A stretch of DNA of 64,000 bases, from positions 620,001-684,000 of the forward strand of contig CAKQVG010000001.1 of NCBI GenBank assembly GCA_934277695.1. The letters are read 5' to 3'. Each line of letters begins with the position of its first letter. The stretch's first letter is position 1. A program made the translations under genes and the position numbers. The stretch is from CAG-238 sp934277695. GTDB lineage: Bacteria; Bacillota; Clostridia; Peptostreptococcales; Anaerovoracaceae. Positions 1 through 9,103 of the stretch are shown piece by piece. The notes under the pieces were generated by a model. The model was not told the origin of the DNA. It searched no databases and worked only from the letters and a program-made list of their open reading frames with translations.

Positions 1-1
1 C

Positions 2-868
2 GATCCAAGTGAACCTATTAACCAGATGTTTGTGCTCCTTAAGGCTGATTGTCTGCTTCACAGCAAAGCGGGCAAAGAAGCATGGCAGAGCAATTATGAG
101 ATGGGAAATGCTCAAGCGGAGATGATGGCGAAAGCTCCGGTTCTTTCGAATCCGTCAACAGAAGGCTTCTTTAAGATATTTGGAAAATACACTGATTTTG
201 TTTCTGATGTGGAGCCGAGCTATGCGGGATATGAATTTCCGCAATTTGATAATTTTAATGTAACGGAAAAATTTGAATCGACGAGCAGCTTAAAATCGCA
301 TACCCTCGGAGACAAGATTTTAAGGGCAACCTTTACGGACGGTGATAAGAATGGCGAGGGAATGTTTGCTGCATCCGTAGTGGACTTTGGAAGCTTTACC
401 ATTTCAAACGGAAAAGTTGTGGGTTATCAGCTGCAGACCGCAGACGGCGGATATTACATGGCATATAATGTAATGGCGGTTACAGCGGTGAAGGACAGCT
501 TTATAGAATGGGAGGATGTGCTGACGAATTGCATGAAAAGTTTGGAATATTCCGATAGCTTTGTAAATGCAACCAACCAGGCAAGCAACGAAAAAGTCGC
601 ACTCGCAAGCCAAATAAGTCAGAATTTCAACCAAACAATGGATGGAATTATGTCATCATGGGAAACCAGAAGCAAGAGTCAGGACATTATGAGCCAAAAG
701 CAGAGCGATGCGACGCTAGGCTACGAAAGAGTCTATGACACGGAAACAAATGAAATCTATAAAGCGACAAACGGCTTTACGGATGTATATGACGGTGAGC
801 GTTACAAGCCTGTAACGGATGACAATATGTACGCGGAGCCGATAAGCGGCTACATAGAAAAACAATAA
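2..868 (+). CDS. C-terminal part of an unknown protein (cut by window edge)
   Basis: The reading frame is open from base 2 and ends at the TAA at 866-868, so the gene starts outside the window. An internal ATG at 26 has no ribosome binding site and is not a convincing start. The visible 288 residues are hydrophilic with no membrane segment. A glutamine- and serine-rich, probably helical stretch comes about 100 residues before the end. The tail is rich in Tyr, Thr and Asp and contains GYERVYDTETNEIYKATNGF. I do not recognise the family. It lies 16 nt before the DUF2284 gene on the same strand, so the two may be co-transcribed. Confidence 0.7.
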   Translation, partial: DPSEPINQMFVLLKADCLLHSKAGKEAWQSNYEMGNAQAEMMAKAPVLSNPSTEGFFKIFGKYTDFVSDVEPSYAGYEFPQFDNFNVTEKFESTSSLKSHTLGDKILRATFTDGDKNGEGMFAASVVDFGSFTISNGKVVGYQLQTADGGYYMAYNVMAVTAVKDSFIEWEDVLTNCMKSLEYSDSFVNATNQASNEKVALASQISQNFNQTMDGIMSSWETRSKSQDIMSQKQSDATLGYERVYDTETNEIYKATNGFTDVYDGERYKPVTDDNMYAEPISGYIEKQ

Positions 869-884
869 AGTGGGGAAAAGCAAC

Positions 885-1457
885 ATGGAAAATTACTTAA
901 ACAAATATGAGCTTGAAAGATTCAACGACGAGATTTCGGTAGAAGAATATTTAGAGAAATATGTAAATGTTGAGGAGTTTCTGGAATGCTGCAAGGCATG
1001 CCCTTGTTATGGGACGGTATGGTCGTGTCCGCCGTATGATTTTGACCCGGTGGAGGATTACTGGAAAAAATACAAAACTCTTGAGGTTCATGGGTACAAG
1101 ATTAACTTTAAACCGGATGTGACCGTGGATGAAAGTCAAAAGATTATGCAAAGAGTTAAGGCATTAATGTCAAAGGAGATGTTTGCGAAAGAAGCTGAAA
1201 TTCCGGGCTCAGTCTCTTTATCCGCCGGAAACTGCACGGTGTGCGGCAGCGGAAACTGCAGCAGGCGTGAAGGAAAGCCTTGCAGATTCGCAAGGGAGAT
1301 GCGCTATTCCATTGAATCGATCGGCGGCAATGTGGGGAAGACGGTCCATGATTTTCTGGGATGCGACCTTGAATGGGTGGAGGAAGGCAAAGTTCCATCC
1401 TATTATATTCTTGTGGGAGGCCTGCTTAAAGGATGGAGAATCTTTTATCGCAAATAA
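885..1457 (+). CDS. DUF2284 predicted metal-binding protein
   Basis: This 190-residue protein carries two cysteine groups typical of the DUF2284 family. The first is CC-x2-C-x-C-x6-CPP at residues 35-50. The second, near residues 115-135, contains CTVCGSGNC and a later PCRFA. Such proteins are predicted to bind metal or an Fe-S cluster, but their role is unknown. The ATG at 885 is preferred because GGGGAAAAG ends six bases upstream; a GTG at 870 would add five residues but has no ribosome binding site. The next gene begins inside its last 25 bases, so the two are probably translationally coupled. Confidence 0.75.
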   Translation: MENYLNKYELERFNDEISVEEYLEKYVNVEEFLECCKACPCYGTVWSCPPYDFDPVEDYWKKYKTLEVHGYKINFKPDVTVDESQKIMQRVKALMSKEMFAKEAEIPGSVSLSAGNCTVCGSGNCSRREGKPCRFAREMRYSIESIGGNVGKTVHDFLGCDLEWVEEGKVPSYYILVGGLLKGWRIFYRK

Positions 1458-2020
1458 ACGATATTGTTGAAAAATGCAAGATTTCCGGGAAACGCGCTGT
1501 CCTTGCGATTGATGGAATGAGTGCTTCCGGAAAGACCACACTTGCTGAAGAACTTGCTGAGCAATTCAGCGGCTCAGTTATCCACACGGACGATTTTCAT
1601 CTGCCATTTGAGCTGAGAACGGAGGAACGCAGGGCTCAGCCGGGTGGGAATCTTGACTATGAAAGATTTGCAAGAGAAGTCCTGCCTTATTTGAAACAAA
1701 AGACAGAACTCACCTATGGACAATTTTCGTGCCAAGACGGTAAAATCATTGAAACAGTAAATATTGGTGCGGACTGTCCCCTCGTTATCGTGGAGGGAGC
1801 ATATTCCATGCGCCCGGAATTTCGCAAGGCATACGACCTTTCCATTTGCATGCTGATTTCGGAAAAAATCCAGCGTGAGAGACTTATTGCTCGTGAGGGG
1901 AGAGAAAGATATGCGAACTTCGAGAAACTGTGGATACCGATGGAAAACCGATACTTGGCATACTATAAAGTGCCTGAAATCTGTGACAAAGTAATAAAAT
2001 GCGAAGGTAAGAATGATTAG
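1433..2020 (+). CDS. uridine kinase-like P-loop protein
   Basis: This 195-residue protein has a P-loop GMSASGKTT at residues 28-36. It is followed by HTDDFH at 51-56, the usual place of the acidic residues of the uridine kinase/phosphoribulokinase family, and later by VIVEGAYSM. It should transfer the ATP gamma-phosphate to a small hydroxylated substrate, nucleoside or other; the substrate is not readable from sequence. The start overlaps the DUF2284 gene by 25 bases and has AAAGGATGG upstream. Two hairpins follow the stop codon, so this ends the transcription unit. Confidence 0.7.
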   Translation: MENLLSQINDIVEKCKISGKRAVLAIDGMSASGKTTLAEELAEQFSGSVIHTDDFHLPFELRTEERRAQPGGNLDYERFAREVLPYLKQKTELTYGQFSCQDGKIIETVNIGADCPLVIVEGAYSMRPEFRKAYDLSICMLISEKIQRERLIAREGRERYANFEKLWIPMENRYLAYYKVPEICDKVIKCEGKND

Positions 2021-2050
2021 AAAAGCCCGAGGAATTATCCTCGGGCTTTT
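2021..2050. terminator. bidirectional intrinsic terminator
   Basis: A 13-bp perfect stem (AAAAGCCCGAGGA with its complement) closes a four-base loop. It starts with A4 and ends with T4, so it can stop transcripts from both the kinase gene and the converging redox operon. Confidence 0.85.
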
Positions 2051-2074
2051 AAAGTAAACTTGAAATTTATTTCA

Positions 2075-2101
2075 GGTGGCGGAGTGACCGCCACCGTTTT
2101 T
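2075..2101 (+). terminator. second intrinsic terminator, plus strand
   Basis: GGTGGCGG and CCGCCACC form an 8-bp GC-rich stem with a 5-base loop, followed by GTTTTTG. The T-run is on the plus-strand side only, so it backs up the preceding terminator. Confidence 0.7.
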
Positions 2102-2119
2102 GTTGTTTAGGAATCTATC

Positions 2120-3511
2120 CTATTTCTTTGAAAGGTATTCGTCAATGCTTGCAGCAGCAGTTTTGCCTGCGCCCATAGCCTTGATTACGGTTGCAGCACC
2201 TGTTACAGCGTCACCGCCTGCGAAGATACCTTCACGGTTTGTTGCAGCTGCAGCATCCGTTCCGATTCCACCCTTCTGGTTTGCTTCGAGCTTTTCAGTA
2301 GTGTCAAGAATCAGAGTGTTGAGCTTCGTTCCGATGGAGATGATAACCATATCTACAGGAATTTCGAAGTTGGAACCTTCTTTTGCGATAGGTTTTCTTC
2401 TTCCGGAAGCATCCGGTTCGCCGAGTTCCATTTCAACACATTCGATGGCTCTTACGTTGCCGTTTTCGTCGCCGAGAATCTGAACCGGGTTGTTCAGGAG
2501 CTTGAAGATGATACCTTCTTCCATAGCATGGTGTACTTCTTCTGCTCTTGCAGGAAGTTCATCCATACTACGACGATAGATGATATATACTTCGCTTGCG
2601 CCCATTCTCTTTGCACAACGAGCAGCGTCCATAGCTACGTTACCGCCGCCTACGATAGCAATCTTGTCTGCGTGCATAATCGGAGTATCATATTCAGGAA
2701 GGTAAGCCTTCATGAGGTTGATACGAGTTAAGTATTCGTTTGCGGAGCAAACACCGATGAGGTTTTCGCCAGGAATGTGCATGAAGGAAGGAAGACCTGC
2801 GCCTGTTCCGATGAATACGGATTCATAGCCTTCTTCTTTCATAAGTTCGTCAACTGTGATTGCGCGTCCTACAACTGCGTCTGTAACGAACTTAACGCCC
2901 TTCGCTTCGAGCTTAGCCACTTCAGCAGCTACGATTTCCTTCGGGAGACGGAACTGCGGGATACCGTAAACGAGTACGCCGCCCGTCTTATGAAGAGCTT
3001 CGTAAACTGTTACTTCATAACCCTTGTTGATTAAGTCGCCCGCGCATGCAAGGCCTGCAGGGCCTGCACCGATGATAGCAACTTTGTGACCGTTTCCTTC
3101 TACAGGAGCGATTTCTTCGTCGCCGAAGTTTGCTGCGTGCCAGTCTGCTACAAATCTTTCAAGACGGCCGATTGCAACGGATTCGCCTTTACCGCACTGT
3201 ACGCACTGACCCTGGCACTGGTTTTCCTGAGGACATACACGACCGCAGATTGCAGGAAGGGAGCTGTCCTGGGAAATGATTTCATAAGCTGCTTCGAAGT
3301 CACCTTCCGCAACCTTTGCAATGAAATCAGGAATCTTGATGTTTACCGGACATCCGGAAACACAAGGTTTCTTGCGGCATCTGAGGCAGCGCATTGCTTC
3401 TCTGATAGCCATATCTTCTGTATAACCTGTACATACTTCCAAGAAGTTTTTGTTTCTTACGTCAGGAGCCTGTTCAGGCATAGCATTTTGCTTGTTTACT
3501 AAATTAATCAT
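2120..3511 (-). CDS. nfnB: NfnB/SudA-type NADPH oxidoreductase subunit (GltD-like)
   Basis: This 463-residue flavoprotein belongs to the glutamate synthase small subunit/sulfide dehydrogenase alpha family. The N-terminus has the Fe-S motifs CLRCRKKPCVSGCP and CGRVCPQENQCQGQC. A dinucleotide-binding GAGPAGLACAGDL and a second GGGNVAMDAAR follow. Near the C-terminus is GGDAVTGAATVIKAMGAGK, the usual FAD-binding end of this family. With the adjacent NfnA gene it should form NADH-dependent reduced ferredoxin:NADP+ oxidoreductase, an electron-bifurcating enzyme. A standalone GltD role is unlikely because of that pairing and because no gltB is near. The ATG at 3511 lies 11 bases after GGAGG. It overlaps nfnA by 8 bases. 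Confidence 0.85.
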   Translation of the reverse strand: MINLVNKQNAMPEQAPDVRNKNFLEVCTGYTEDMAIREAMRCLRCRKKPCVSGCPVNIKIPDFIAKVAEGDFEAAYEIISQDSSLPAICGRVCPQENQCQGQCVQCGKGESVAIGRLERFVADWHAANFGDEEIAPVEGNGHKVAIIGAGPAGLACAGDLINKGYEVTVYEALHKTGGVLVYGIPQFRLPKEIVAAEVAKLEAKGVKFVTDAVVGRAITVDELMKEEGYESVFIGTGAGLPSFMHIPGENLIGVCSANEYLTRINLMKAYLPEYDTPIMHADKIAIVGGGNVAMDAARCAKRMGASEVYIIYRRSMDELPARAEEVHHAMEEGIIFKLLNNPVQILGDENGNVRAIECVEMELGEPDASGRRKPIAKEGSNFEIPVDMVIISIGTKLNTLILDTTEKLEANQKGGIGTDAAAATNREGIFAGGDAVTGAATVIKAMGAGKTAAASIDEYLSKK

Positions 3512-4358
3512 GGTAACGAACACCTCCTGTTAATCTGCAAACGTGAGCTCTGTCTTCTGCTTCCTGATCTTTGTAGTAGTTTGATCTCTTGAGGAGGTCA
3601 TCCCAGTCTACTAAAGAACCGTCGAATTCAGGTCCGTCTACGCATACGAATTTGTCTTCGCCGCCGATCATGCATCTGCAGCCGCCGCACATTCCGGTAC
3701 CGTCGATCATGTAAGCGGTAAGGGAAGCAACGGATGGGATGTTGTACTTCGCAGCGATTTCACAAACTAGTTTCATCATGATTGGAGGTCCAACCGCAAC
3801 GATTTCGTCGAATTTTTCGCCTTTCTGGATGAGTTCTTCAAGTTTCTGTGTTGTGAAAGCCTTTTCGCCATATGAACCATCGTCAGTTACAACGTAAAGT
3901 TCATCAACATTTTCTCTGAATTCGTCTTCCAGAATAACTAAGTCTTTATTCTTGAAACCTTCGATCATTGTGGTTCTTACGCCATGGTCATGCATACCGG
4001 AAGCGAGTGGGTAAGCAAGCGCATTACCTGTACCGCCGCCTACAACGCATACACTCTTCAGTCCGTCCATGTGGGTCGGCTTGCCGAGAGGGCCAACGAT
4101 GTCAGCGAAGCAGTCGCCGACTTCGAGCTGGTCCATAAGCATGGTTGTTCTGCCTACTGCAGCGTAGATTAAATCGATAGTTCCGTCTTTTTCATTGTGT
4201 CCTGCCATGGTGAGAGGAATTCTTTCACCAAATTCATCAGTACGAAGAATGATGAACTGACCAGGTCTTGCTTTACGAGCAACAAGCGGAGCATAGATCT
4301 TAAGCCATACCATGTTGTCGTTCAGTCTTCTTTTATAAGTTACTTCAAACCTTTTCAT
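3504..4358 (-). CDS. nfnA: NfnA/SudB-type ferredoxin-NADP reductase subunit
   Basis: This 284-residue protein is of the dihydroorotate dehydrogenase electron-transfer subunit/ferredoxin-NADP reductase fold. It shows the flavin-binding segment RIPLTMAGHN, the nucleotide-binding segment VGGGTGNALAYPLA, and a C-terminal cysteine motif MCGGCRCMIGGEDKFVC for a [2Fe-2S] cluster. As the small subunit of NfnAB it would carry the NADH site. The ATG at 4358 lies nine bases after GGAGG; an ATG nine bases further upstream has no spacing. It sits 17 bases after the PFOR stop, which ties the transhydrogenase to pyruvate oxidation. Confidence 0.85.
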   Translation of the reverse strand: MKRFEVTYKRRLNDNMVWLKIYAPLVARKARPGQFIILRTDEFGERIPLTMAGHNEKDGTIDLIYAAVGRTTMLMDQLEVGDCFADIVGPLGKPTHMDGLKSVCVVGGGTGNALAYPLASGMHDHGVRTTMIEGFKNKDLVILEDEFRENVDELYVVTDDGSYGEKAFTTQKLEELIQKGEKFDEIVAVGPPIMMKLVCEIAAKYNIPSVASLTAYMIDGTGMCGGCRCMIGGEDKFVCVDGPEFDGSLVDWDDLLKRSNYYKDQEAEDRAHVCRLTGGVRYHD

Positions 4359-4375
4359 GTAAATCATCCTCCTTT

Positions 4376-7300
4376 CTATTTCTCAAAGCTGTCCTGACGG
4401 TGCTTGAGTGTCTTGTATCTGTCAAGAGCTATTTCTTCACCCTTTTCGAAGAGTTCTTCGGCTCTTTCAGGGAACTTAAGCTCAAGTGAGTTGTAACGAA
4501 CTTCGCCCATGATGAAGTCTTTGTAGCTTTCGGTTGGAGCTGCACTGTCGATGGAAAGCGGATTCTTGCCTTCTGCTGCAAGTGCAGGGTTGTATCTTAA
4601 CAGATCCCAGTAACCGGAGCGTACTGCCTTCTTCATTTCGAGCATTGACTTGTTCATGCCGGCTTTGATACCGTGGTTGATACATGGAGCATATGCGATG
4701 ATGAGGGATGGTCCGTCATAAGCCTCTGCTTCGCGTAATGCTTTCAGAGTCTGTTCCGGATTTGCACCCATAGCAATCTGAGCTACATATACATAACCGT
4801 AAGCCATAGCAATCTGAGCAAGATCTTTCTTCTTTACAGATTTACCGGAAGCTGCGAATTTCGCAACAGCACCGATAGGAGTTGACTTGGAGGACTGTCC
4901 GCCTGTGTTGGAGTAAACTTCCGTATCGAATACCATGATGTTTACATTTTCGCCGGATGCCAGTACGTGGTCAACGCCGCCGTAACCGATATCGTATGCC
5001 CAGCCGTCACCACCGAAGATCCACATGGATGGCTTGATCAGCATGTCTTTATTGTCAACTACATATTTAGCGTCTGCATTCTTGTCTGCAATCTTTTCTG
5101 CTTCTGCAAGGAGGATGTTTCCTGTTACTTCTGCCTGTTTTGCATCGTTCATGGAAGCAACCCATGCTTTTGCAGGAACGCCGATTATGTCATAAAGTCT
5201 TTCTGCTGCGGACTTCAGTTCGTTTCTTCTTGCGTTCATGGATGTTGCCATACCGAAACCAAATTCAGCATTGTCTTCGAATAAGGAGTTAGCCCAAGCA
5301 GGTCCTTTACCTTCCTTGTTTACTGTGTAAGGAGTAGAAGGAGCTGATGCACCCCAAATGGAGGAACATCCTGTTGCATTTGCGATGAACATTCTGTCGC
5401 CGAACAACTGTGTGATTAACTTAGCATAAGGAGATTCTCCGCATCCCGGGCAAGCGCCTGAGAATTCCATAAGAGGAGTCTTGAACTGGGAACCCTTAAC
5501 GGTGTTATCCTTGAACGGAACTTCTTTTTCGTCGATGTCTTTGTATAAGTGATCGAATTTAGCCTGCTGCGCATGCATGTATTCGTCTTCTGCAGGAGCC
5601 ATGGTGATAGCTTTGTTTCTTGCAGGACATACTTCTGCACAGGAGCCGCATCCGGTACAATCCATGAGGGAGAATCCAAGCGTGAACTTGTATTCCTTAG
5701 CGCCCTTCATTGCAGTTGTATCTGCAACGCCTTCTGCTTCTGCATCTGTAAGTACGAACGGTCTTACAACGCCGTGCGGACATACATAAGAACACCAGTT
5801 ACACTGCATACAGTTCTTGATATTCCAGTGCGGAAGATCTGCAGCGATACCACGCTTTTCGTAAGCAGCAGTACCTGCAGGCATCATGCCGTTTGCTGTG
5901 GATAAGAACTTGGATACAGGAACGTTGTCTGCTGTGAGGTTTCCTGTCGGAACGAGGATGTCGTTCAGGAATTCAGTGTGGAGCTGATCGCGACCTATAA
6001 GTGCAGGAGCCGGTGCATCGTCTTCAACTGTCTTCCAGCTTTCAGGAACTTCAACCTTATGAATATGAGTAATGCCTGCATCAACTGCAGCACAGTTCAT
6101 ATCTACGATGTTCTGACCCTTTCTGCCGTATGTCTTCTTGATTGCGTCTTTCATGTATCCAACCGCTTCATCGATTGGAATGATGTCAGCAAGTTTAAAG
6201 AATGCAGCCTGAAGGATGGAGTTGGTTCTTCTTGCGCCAAGACCGATTTCCTTAGCAAGAGAAACAGCGTCGCAAGTGTAGAACTGAACATTGTTCTGTG
6301 CAATATATCTCTTAACCTGACCCGGTAATTTTTCTTCAAGTTCATCATCTGACCATGTGCAGTTGAGCAGGAAGAATCCGCCCGGTTTTACATCCTGAAC
6401 CATTTCATACTTATACAGATATGCTTCATTGTGACATGCGACGAAGTCAGCCTGTTTTACATAATAAGTCGAACGAATCGGTTCATGTCCGAATCTAAGG
6501 TGAGAAATCGTTACACCGCCGGATTTCTTGGAGTCATACTGGAAGTATGCCTGTGCCTTCATGTCAGTGTGGTCACCGATGATTTTAACGGAGTTCTTGT
6601 TTGCACCAACCGTACCGTCAGCACCAAGACCCCAGAATTTACAAGCCTTTGTTCCCTTAGGAGCAACATCCGGATTTTCGGAACCGTGGATGGAAAGGTT
6701 TGTAACATCGTCGAAGATGGAAAGTGTGAATTCTTTCTTAGGTTCATCCGCCCATAAGTTTTCGTATACTGCGAGTACATCGCCAGGCTGTACGTCCTTG
6801 GAACCAAGACCGTATCTGCCGCCGCAGATGAAGCAGTTTTCGAATTCCGTTCCTCTTACTGCAGCAACCATGTCGAGGAATAAAGGTTCACCAAGTCCGC
6901 CCGGTTCTTTCGTTCTGTCAAGTACAGCAATCTTCTTAACTGTCTTAGGCATAACGTTGAAGAGGTACTTGTTGGACCAAGGTCTGTAAAGGTGAACTTC
7001 GATGATGCCGACTTTCTTGCCTTTTGCGTTGAGGTAATCGATAACTTCTTCTGCACATTCACAAACAGAGCCCATAGCTACGATAACTTCTGTTGCATCA
7101 GGAGCACCATAGTAGTTGAACGGCTTATAGTCTGTACCGATCTTAGCGTTAACTTTTTGCATATATTCGTTAACGAGGTCCGGAGTTTCGTTGTATACAA
7201 CATTACATGCTTCTCTGTGCTGGAAGAAAGTTTCCGGCTGTTCCGCGGAACCCATTGTATGAGGGTGGTTTGGATGAAGTGCATTGTCCTTGAATGCCTT

Positions 7301-7897
7301 AAGTGCATCCCAGTCAACCATTTCCTTCAAATCTTCATAGTCCCATGTTTCGATCTTCTGTTGTTCGTGAGAAGTTCTGAAACCGTCGAAGAAGTGGAGC
7401 ATAGGAAGATGTCCGCCGATTGCTGAAAGGTGAGCAACTGCGGCAAGGTCCATAGCCTGCTGTACAGAGTTTGATGCAAGCATTGCAAAACCTGTCTGAC
7501 GACAGCCCATAACATCGGAGTGGTCGCCGAAGATATTTAATGCATGTGTAGCAACGCAACGAGCAGCTACGTGGAATACGGTAGGAGTCTGTTCGCCGGC
7601 TAATTTATACATATTAGGAATCATAAGAAGCAAGCCCTGGGAAGCTGTGAATGTAGATGTCAGAGCACCGGCAGCGATAGCACCGTGAACCGCACCTGCA
7701 GCACCTGCTTCGGACTGCATTTCTACGATTTTAACTTTTTCGCCAAAGATGTTGGTTCTGTCCTGGGAAACCCATTCGTCCATGTTTTCTGCCATAGGTG
7801 AGGATGGTGTAATCGGGTAAATTGCAGCAACCTCAGAGAACGCATAAGCAACATGAGCAGCAGCGGCGTTTCCGTCCATAGTTTTTAATTTTCTCAT
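4376..7897 (-). CDS. nifJ: pyruvate:ferredoxin (flavodoxin) oxidoreductase
   Basis: This 1173-residue protein matches the length of single-chain PFOR, which oxidises pyruvate and CoA to acetyl-CoA and CO2 and reduces ferredoxin. The N-terminus has AAHVAYAFSEVAAIYPITPS, the usual domain I start. Two ferredoxin motifs follow, CMQCNWCSYVCP and CTGCGSCAEVCP. The C-terminal part holds the proximal cluster motif CPGCGES and the thiamine diphosphate site GDGWAYDIGYGG with a later NTGGQSS. The start is two bases after the polyferredoxin stop, with AAGGAGAAT as its binding site. It is the second gene of a four-gene redox operon. Confidence 0.95.
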   Translation of the reverse strand: MRKLKTMDGNAAAAHVAYAFSEVAAIYPITPSSPMAENMDEWVSQDRTNIFGEKVKIVEMQSEAGAAGAVHGAIAAGALTSTFTASQGLLLMIPNMYKLAGEQTPTVFHVAARCVATHALNIFGDHSDVMGCRQTGFAMLASNSVQQAMDLAAVAHLSAIGGHLPMLHFFDGFRTSHEQQKIETWDYEDLKEMVDWDALKAFKDNALHPNHPHTMGSAEQPETFFQHREACNVVYNETPDLVNEYMQKVNAKIGTDYKPFNYYGAPDATEVIVAMGSVCECAEEVIDYLNAKGKKVGIIEVHLYRPWSNKYLFNVMPKTVKKIAVLDRTKEPGGLGEPLFLDMVAAVRGTEFENCFICGGRYGLGSKDVQPGDVLAVYENLWADEPKKEFTLSIFDDVTNLSIHGSENPDVAPKGTKACKFWGLGADGTVGANKNSVKIIGDHTDMKAQAYFQYDSKKSGGVTISHLRFGHEPIRSTYYVKQADFVACHNEAYLYKYEMVQDVKPGGFFLLNCTWSDDELEEKLPGQVKRYIAQNNVQFYTCDAVSLAKEIGLGARRTNSILQAAFFKLADIIPIDEAVGYMKDAIKKTYGRKGQNIVDMNCAAVDAGITHIHKVEVPESWKTVEDDAPAPALIGRDQLHTEFLNDILVPTGNLTADNVPVSKFLSTANGMMPAGTAAYEKRGIAADLPHWNIKNCMQCNWCSYVCPHGVVRPFVLTDAEAEGVADTTAMKGAKEYKFTLGFSLMDCTGCGSCAEVCPARNKAITMAPAEDEYMHAQQAKFDHLYKDIDEKEVPFKDNTVKGSQFKTPLMEFSGACPGCGESPYAKLITQLFGDRMFIANATGCSSIWGASAPSTPYTVNKEGKGPAWANSLFEDNAEFGFGMATSMNARRNELKSAAERLYDIIGVPAKAWVASMNDAKQAEVTGNILLAEAEKIADKNADAKYVVDNKDMLIKPSMWIFGGDGWAYDIGYGGVDHVLASGENVNIMVFDTEVYSNTGGQSSKSTPIGAVAKFAASGKSVKKKDLAQIAMAYGYVYVAQIAMGANPEQTLKALREAEAYDGPSLIIAYAPCINHGIKAGMNKSMLEMKKAVRSGYWDLLRYNPALAAEGKNPLSIDSAAPTESYKDFIMGEVRYNSLELKFPERAEELFEKGEEIALDRYKTLKHRQDSFEK

Positions 7898-7899
7898 GT

Positions 7900-9009
7900 T
7901 TATTCTCCTTCCTTGATGCCCAAAGCTTCACGCTGCATGAAAATGTATTCCGGAACTTCCATTTCCTTAATGACATTTCTAGGGCATACATATTGACATA
8001 CATGGCAGTCTTCACAGATTTCAGGATCGATAATTGTGTGAGTGCCGTCTGCATAAATTGCGAGGTTCGGGCAGTTGGACTTGCAGTCTTCGCAGAATAA
8101 GCATCCTGTGCTGCAGACTTTTGCCTTTGTTTCACAGTCGTCTTCCGACGAGCAAGCAACCATCTTTTGACCCTTGTATGGAACAATGGTGATTAAGTGC
8201 TGCGGACATGCAAAAGTACAATCCTTACAGCCTACACACTTGTCAGGGTCGACATAAGCAACGCCGTCAACAACCTTAACCGCCTCGTAGCGGCAAACCG
8301 CTGTGCAGGCACCCTGTCCGAGACATCCCGTAGCGCAAAGGCCGAGAGCCTTAAGGTCCTGTTTTGCAGCTTCCTGACAGGTCTGAATACCCATTTCTTT
8401 GAGTTTTGCGGAAGTTCTGCCGTCGCCTGAACATTTCACGAAAGCAACATTCGCTTTTAAAGCTGTTAAATCGTGAAGTGTGTCAACGATGATTTTCTTT
8501 TTGCATTTAACCATGCAAGCAACGCAGCCTACACATTTGTCATAGTCGATAACTGCATGATTGTCTACGATATGTACTGCGCCTTCCGGACACGCTCTTT
8601 CGCATTCGCCGCAAGCGATACATCCGAAACCGCAAGTTTTTCTAACAAGTTCGTCGTCTTCTTCCGTGGAGGAACAAGGGATAAAGTTGGTAGCATCCTT
8701 AGGAATCATGTGAATTAAGTGCTGTGGGCAGACACCCTCAGCTGCACAGTCGCCGCAGCCGTCGCATTTCTCGGCGTCGATTACGATTTTGCCGTTTTCA
8801 AGCTTCATAGCATCTTGCTTACAAACCTTGATACAATCGCCGATACCACAGCAGCCGCTCTTACATTCACCGCGCTTGAAACCTGCTTCAACCAAAGCAG
8901 CGCAGGATTCAAACTCTGCAGCTCTTGCTTTTCCGGCAGCAGCGCCGGCGCAAGCCACGTAAGCGACCAAGTTGTTGTCCCCTTTAGCAGGGGAGACATT
9001 GGTTTTCAT
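7900..9009 (-). CDS. duplicated RnfB-like polyferredoxin
   Basis: This 369-residue cysteine-rich protein contains two copies of one module, about residues 14-183 and 187-349. Each has four cluster motifs in the same order: C-x2-GC-x-G-x-G-x-C-x3-C (C49 to C63; C225 to C239), then C-x2-C-x2-C with a nearby CPQHLI, then C-x3-C-x2-C-x3-CP, then C-x2-C-x2-C-x3-C. The module resembles the cluster-rich part of Clostridial RnfB, but there is no N-terminal membrane anchor, so the protein is probably soluble. It heads the PFOR-Nfn operon and likely shuttles electrons between those enzymes (inference). The ATG at 9009 follows GGAGG; a longer frame to 9066 has no ribosome binding site. Confidence 0.7.
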   Translation of the reverse strand: MKTNVSPAKGDNNLVAYVACAGAAAGKARAAEFESCAALVEAGFKRGECKSGCCGIGDCIKVCKQDAMKLENGKIVIDAEKCDGCGDCAAEGVCPQHLIHMIPKDATNFIPCSSTEEDDELVRKTCGFGCIACGECERACPEGAVHIVDNHAVIDYDKCVGCVACMVKCKKKIIVDTLHDLTALKANVAFVKCSGDGRTSAKLKEMGIQTCQEAAKQDLKALGLCATGCLGQGACTAVCRYEAVKVVDGVAYVDPDKCVGCKDCTFACPQHLITIVPYKGQKMVACSSEDDCETKAKVCSTGCLFCEDCKSNCPNLAIYADGTHTIIDPEICEDCHVCQYVCPRNVIKEMEVPEYIFMQREALGIKEGE

Positions 9010-9076
9010 AACTTTTTTGCCTCCTTTTTCAAGTTTACTATTACATCTTGTGTCTGTAAAAGACATAGCCCGAAAA

Positions 9077-9094
9077 TCGTTGAAAAATTAACAA
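9077..9094. promoter_or_regulatory. candidate Rex operator
   Basis: On the minus strand the site reads TTGTTAATTTTTCAACGA. It matches 12 of the 14 fixed positions of the Clostridial Rex consensus TTGTTAA-N4-TTAACAA. It lies just downstream of the -10 box of the polyferredoxin-PFOR promoter, where a repressor could block initiation. The assignment is inference. Confidence 0.45.
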
Positions 9095-9103
9095 GCTATA
9101 CAT

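Noticed and set aside
7833..8186. 117-codon minus-strand frame inside the polyferredoxin gene
   Set aside because: Alternative frame of a gene with clear cysteine motifs; no independent signals.
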